Positions 62,769 through 64,000 of a DNA stretch of 64,000 bases are shown here, one piece after another. Source of the DNA: Streptomyces sp. NBC_00390 (GTDB taxonomy: Bacteria; Actinomycetota; Actinomycetes; Streptomycetales; Streptomycetaceae); the NCBI RefSeq assembly GCF_036057275.1, contig NZ_CP107945.1, positions 1,922,001 to 1,986,000 of the forward strand, read 5' to 3'. Under the pieces are notes generated by a model, which saw nothing but the letters and a program-made list of their open reading frames with translations, made no database searches and was not told the DNA's origin. Position numbers and translations under genes: made by a program. Numbering within the stretch: the first letter of the stretch is position 1; each line of letters opens with the position of its first letter.

Positions 62769-63761
62769 ATGACGTGCAATTGCGACAGTTCGCGGCCGGA
62801 CGGACCGTGCGCCACCGCGCTCCACCGTTATCGCGCGGCTCTCTCCACCAAGACCCTGCCGCGGTCAGAGGTGCCTGCCTGCCTGTGGAGACTGAGACTT
62901 GTCACCGATTGCCCGGGCTCGCCGGAACTGGCCATGGTGGTCCCGCCCGACGCGGCGGCCTTCGCCGTGCTCGGCCCGCTGGAGGAAGCGATCGCCGGGC
63001 GGCAGAAAGAGCTGCATGCCGCCAGAGCGGCGCTGTCGGCGTTCACGGAGATCTACACCGAGACCCGCCGGCAGGAAGAGCCTCCGCTCACCCTGCTCAC
63101 CGGCGGGGAACTCATCAACAGGTCCCTCGCCGCGGCCGTGGCCGCCTGCCGGACGGAGCTGCTGACCGCGCAGCCGGGCGGTGGACGCCCGCCGCATGCG
63201 CTCGGCGAGGCGCTGGAGAGGGACCTGCGGCTGCTGGGGCGCGGGGTGCGCCAGCAGACCATCTACCAGCACACCGTGCGCTCGCACCAGGCGACGATGT
63301 CCTACATCGAGCAGATCACCGACGCGGGCGCCGAAGTGCGGACGCTGAGCGAGGTGTTCGAGCGGATGATCATCTGTGACCGCAGGGTCGCCTTCATCCC
63401 GGTGTCCGAGGAACGCAGCGTCGCCGCGCTCCAGGTGAGGCACCCGGCGCTGGTCCGGCTGCTGGCCCAGTTCTTCGACAACGCCTGGGCGCGTTCCATC
63501 CCGGTGCACGCCGACAGCCCGTCGATGCGCTCGTCGCCCACCGTCACCTCCGACGTCCAGCGGGCGATCCTGCTGGCCGTGGTCTCCGGCGAGACGGACG
63601 ACTCCATCGCCCGCCGGCTGGGGATGAGCAGGCGCAGTGTGGCCGAGCACATCCGCAAGGTGTCCCAGCGGCTCGGGAGCAGCAGCCGGGCCCAACTCGG
63701 ATATCTGCTGGCGACTTCGGGTCTGCTCGACCCGGACGGGCCGGCCGAGACGGGGACGTGA
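62769..63761 (+). CDS. LuxR-type (HTH) cluster-situated regulator
   Basis: 330 residues from the ATG at 62769 (a GTG at 62745 is possible; no good ribosome site for either). The N-terminal 250 residues include a charged helical stretch (LGPLEEAIAGRQKELHAARAALSAFTEIYTETRRQEE) and a sensor-like region (VRTLSEVFERMIICDRRVAFIP). The C-terminal LuxR HTH reads [38 protein letters not shown]. No receiver or ATPase domain. Typical of cluster-linked regulators of streptomycete NRPS/PKS loci; it is transcribed away from the operon it probably controls. Confidence 0.85.
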   Translation: MTCNCDSSRPDGPCATALHRYRAALSTKTLPRSEVPACLWRLRLVTDCPGSPELAMVVPPDAAAFAVLGPLEEAIAGRQKELHAARAALSAFTEIYTETRRQEEPPLTLLTGGELINRSLAAAVAACRTELLTAQPGGGRPPHALGEALERDLRLLGRGVRQQTIYQHTVRSHQATMSYIEQITDAGAEVRTLSEVFERMIICDRRVAFIPVSEERSVAALQVRHPALVRLLAQFFDNAWARSIPVHADSPSMRSSPTVTSDVQRAILLAVVSGETDDSIARRLGMSRRSVAEHIRKVSQRLGSSSRAQLGYLLATSGLLDPDGPAETGT

Positions 63762-63825
63762 CCGGTCTGCCCGTGTCCCCGCCTTGCGGGTGCCGGGCGC
63801 TATGTGCAGCCCGGCGAGCGGGCGT

Positions 63826-64000
63826 TCAGGCCGGCACGAGGAACGGACCGGTGGTCCGGCAGGCGGGGTTGGCGCCCATACCGACCACCGCGCCCGCTCC
63901 GTACGGCAGGGCGCGGATGTGCGAGCCCGCGTATCCGTCCGGCGTCAGGAACACGTCCCAGGCCGCCATCCAGTCCTCGGTGCGACCGGTGTCGGGCGAG
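63826..64000 (-). CDS. C-terminal end of an unidentified protein, cut by the window edge
   Basis: 58 codons remain, ending DGYAGSHIRALPYGAGAVV then GANPACRTTGPFLVPA and a TGA stop at 63826-63828. Glycine/alanine-rich with one cysteine, without a recognisable domain. The 5' part is off the right edge, so neither function nor membership of the biosynthetic cluster can be judged. Confidence 0.6.
   Translation of the reverse strand, partial: SPDTGRTEDWMAAWDVFLTPDGYAGSHIRALPYGAGAVVGMGANPACRTTGPFLVPA

Larger units (their letters stand above)
45391..63761. other. Hybrid PKS-NRPS biosynthetic gene cluster
   Basis: Eight minus-strand genes from the MFS exporter (62568) to the C-A-PCP NRPS (45391), joined by overlaps or short gaps except for a 101-bp gap at 50674-50774, plus the divergent LuxR-type gene. 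Domain set: KS-AT-ACP, AMT-MOX-C-PCP, docked C, M18 peptidase, TE-TE, SDR, C*-A-PCP. There is no loading domain and only one A domain for two PCPs. The right limit could extend beyond the window. Confidence 0.85.

Overview
This 64-kb window is typical Streptomyces chromosome: very high G+C, strong G/C bias at third codon positions, GTG and TTG starts beside ATG, long runs of genes joined by 4-bp ATGA/GTGA overlaps, and families characteristic of the genus (SepF paralogue, MalEFG/MalR, amylase-pullulanase, Hen1-Pnkp). Assignments rest on reading translations and motifs only; no database was consulted.

0-14 kb is metabolic and housekeeping, almost all on the minus strand: the end of an aromatic-CoA operon (two-domain flavin hydroxylase/OYE reductase plus enoyl-CoA hydratase), ornithine carbamoyltransferase and arginine deiminase, the RNA-repair pair hen1-pnkp, homocysteine S-methyltransferase, an F420-type LLM oxidoreductase, a small conserved protein, two DnaA-box-like sites, a MazG-like pyrophosphohydrolase overlapping an AAA ATPase, and a SepF-like division protein.

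14-30 kb is a starch/maltodextrin locus. A giant secreted amylase-pullulanase and a secreted alpha-amylase cut the polymer outside the cell. MalE-MalF-MalG import the oligosaccharides and a cytoplasmic GH13 alpha-glucosidase finishes them. Two similar LacI-type regulators flank the transport operon, and the promoters of malE and the amylase gene share a related cis element. A PfkB-type sugar kinase follows malR.

30-36.5 kb is a scarred region: a frameshifted gene remnant, two different IS630-type elements whose transposase frames are both broken, a secreted beta-propeller/DUF11 protein, two small unknown genes whose shared tail-to-tail CTAG stop site was the target of the second element, and a LacI-family gene flanked by two copies of a CebR-type operator. 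37-45 kb returns to metabolism: metE behind a cobalamin riboswitch, a membrane ORF reading in frame into a YcnI (DUF1775) gene, gdhA, a LysR regulator divergent from a DJ-1/PfpI protein, and a SnoaL-like protein.

45.4-63.8 kb is a compact hybrid PKS-NRPS biosynthetic cluster: eight tightly coupled minus-strand genes plus a divergent LuxR-type regulator. A single KS-AT-ACP module (malonyl-type AT) is followed by a protein of aminotransferase, LLM monooxygenase, condensation and carrier domains, then a stand-alone TubC-docked condensation protein, an M18 aminopeptidase, a double thioesterase, a mycofactocin-type SDR and a C-A-PCP NRPS. The C domain of that NRPS has lost its catalytic His, and its A domain carries a threonine-like code. 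The domain order predicts a peptide capped by an alpha-hydroxy-beta-amino acyl unit, the pharmacophore of bestatin/amastatin-type aminopeptidase inhibitors. This makes the co-encoded aminopeptidase a plausible self-resistance copy, and it is the most interesting system in the window.
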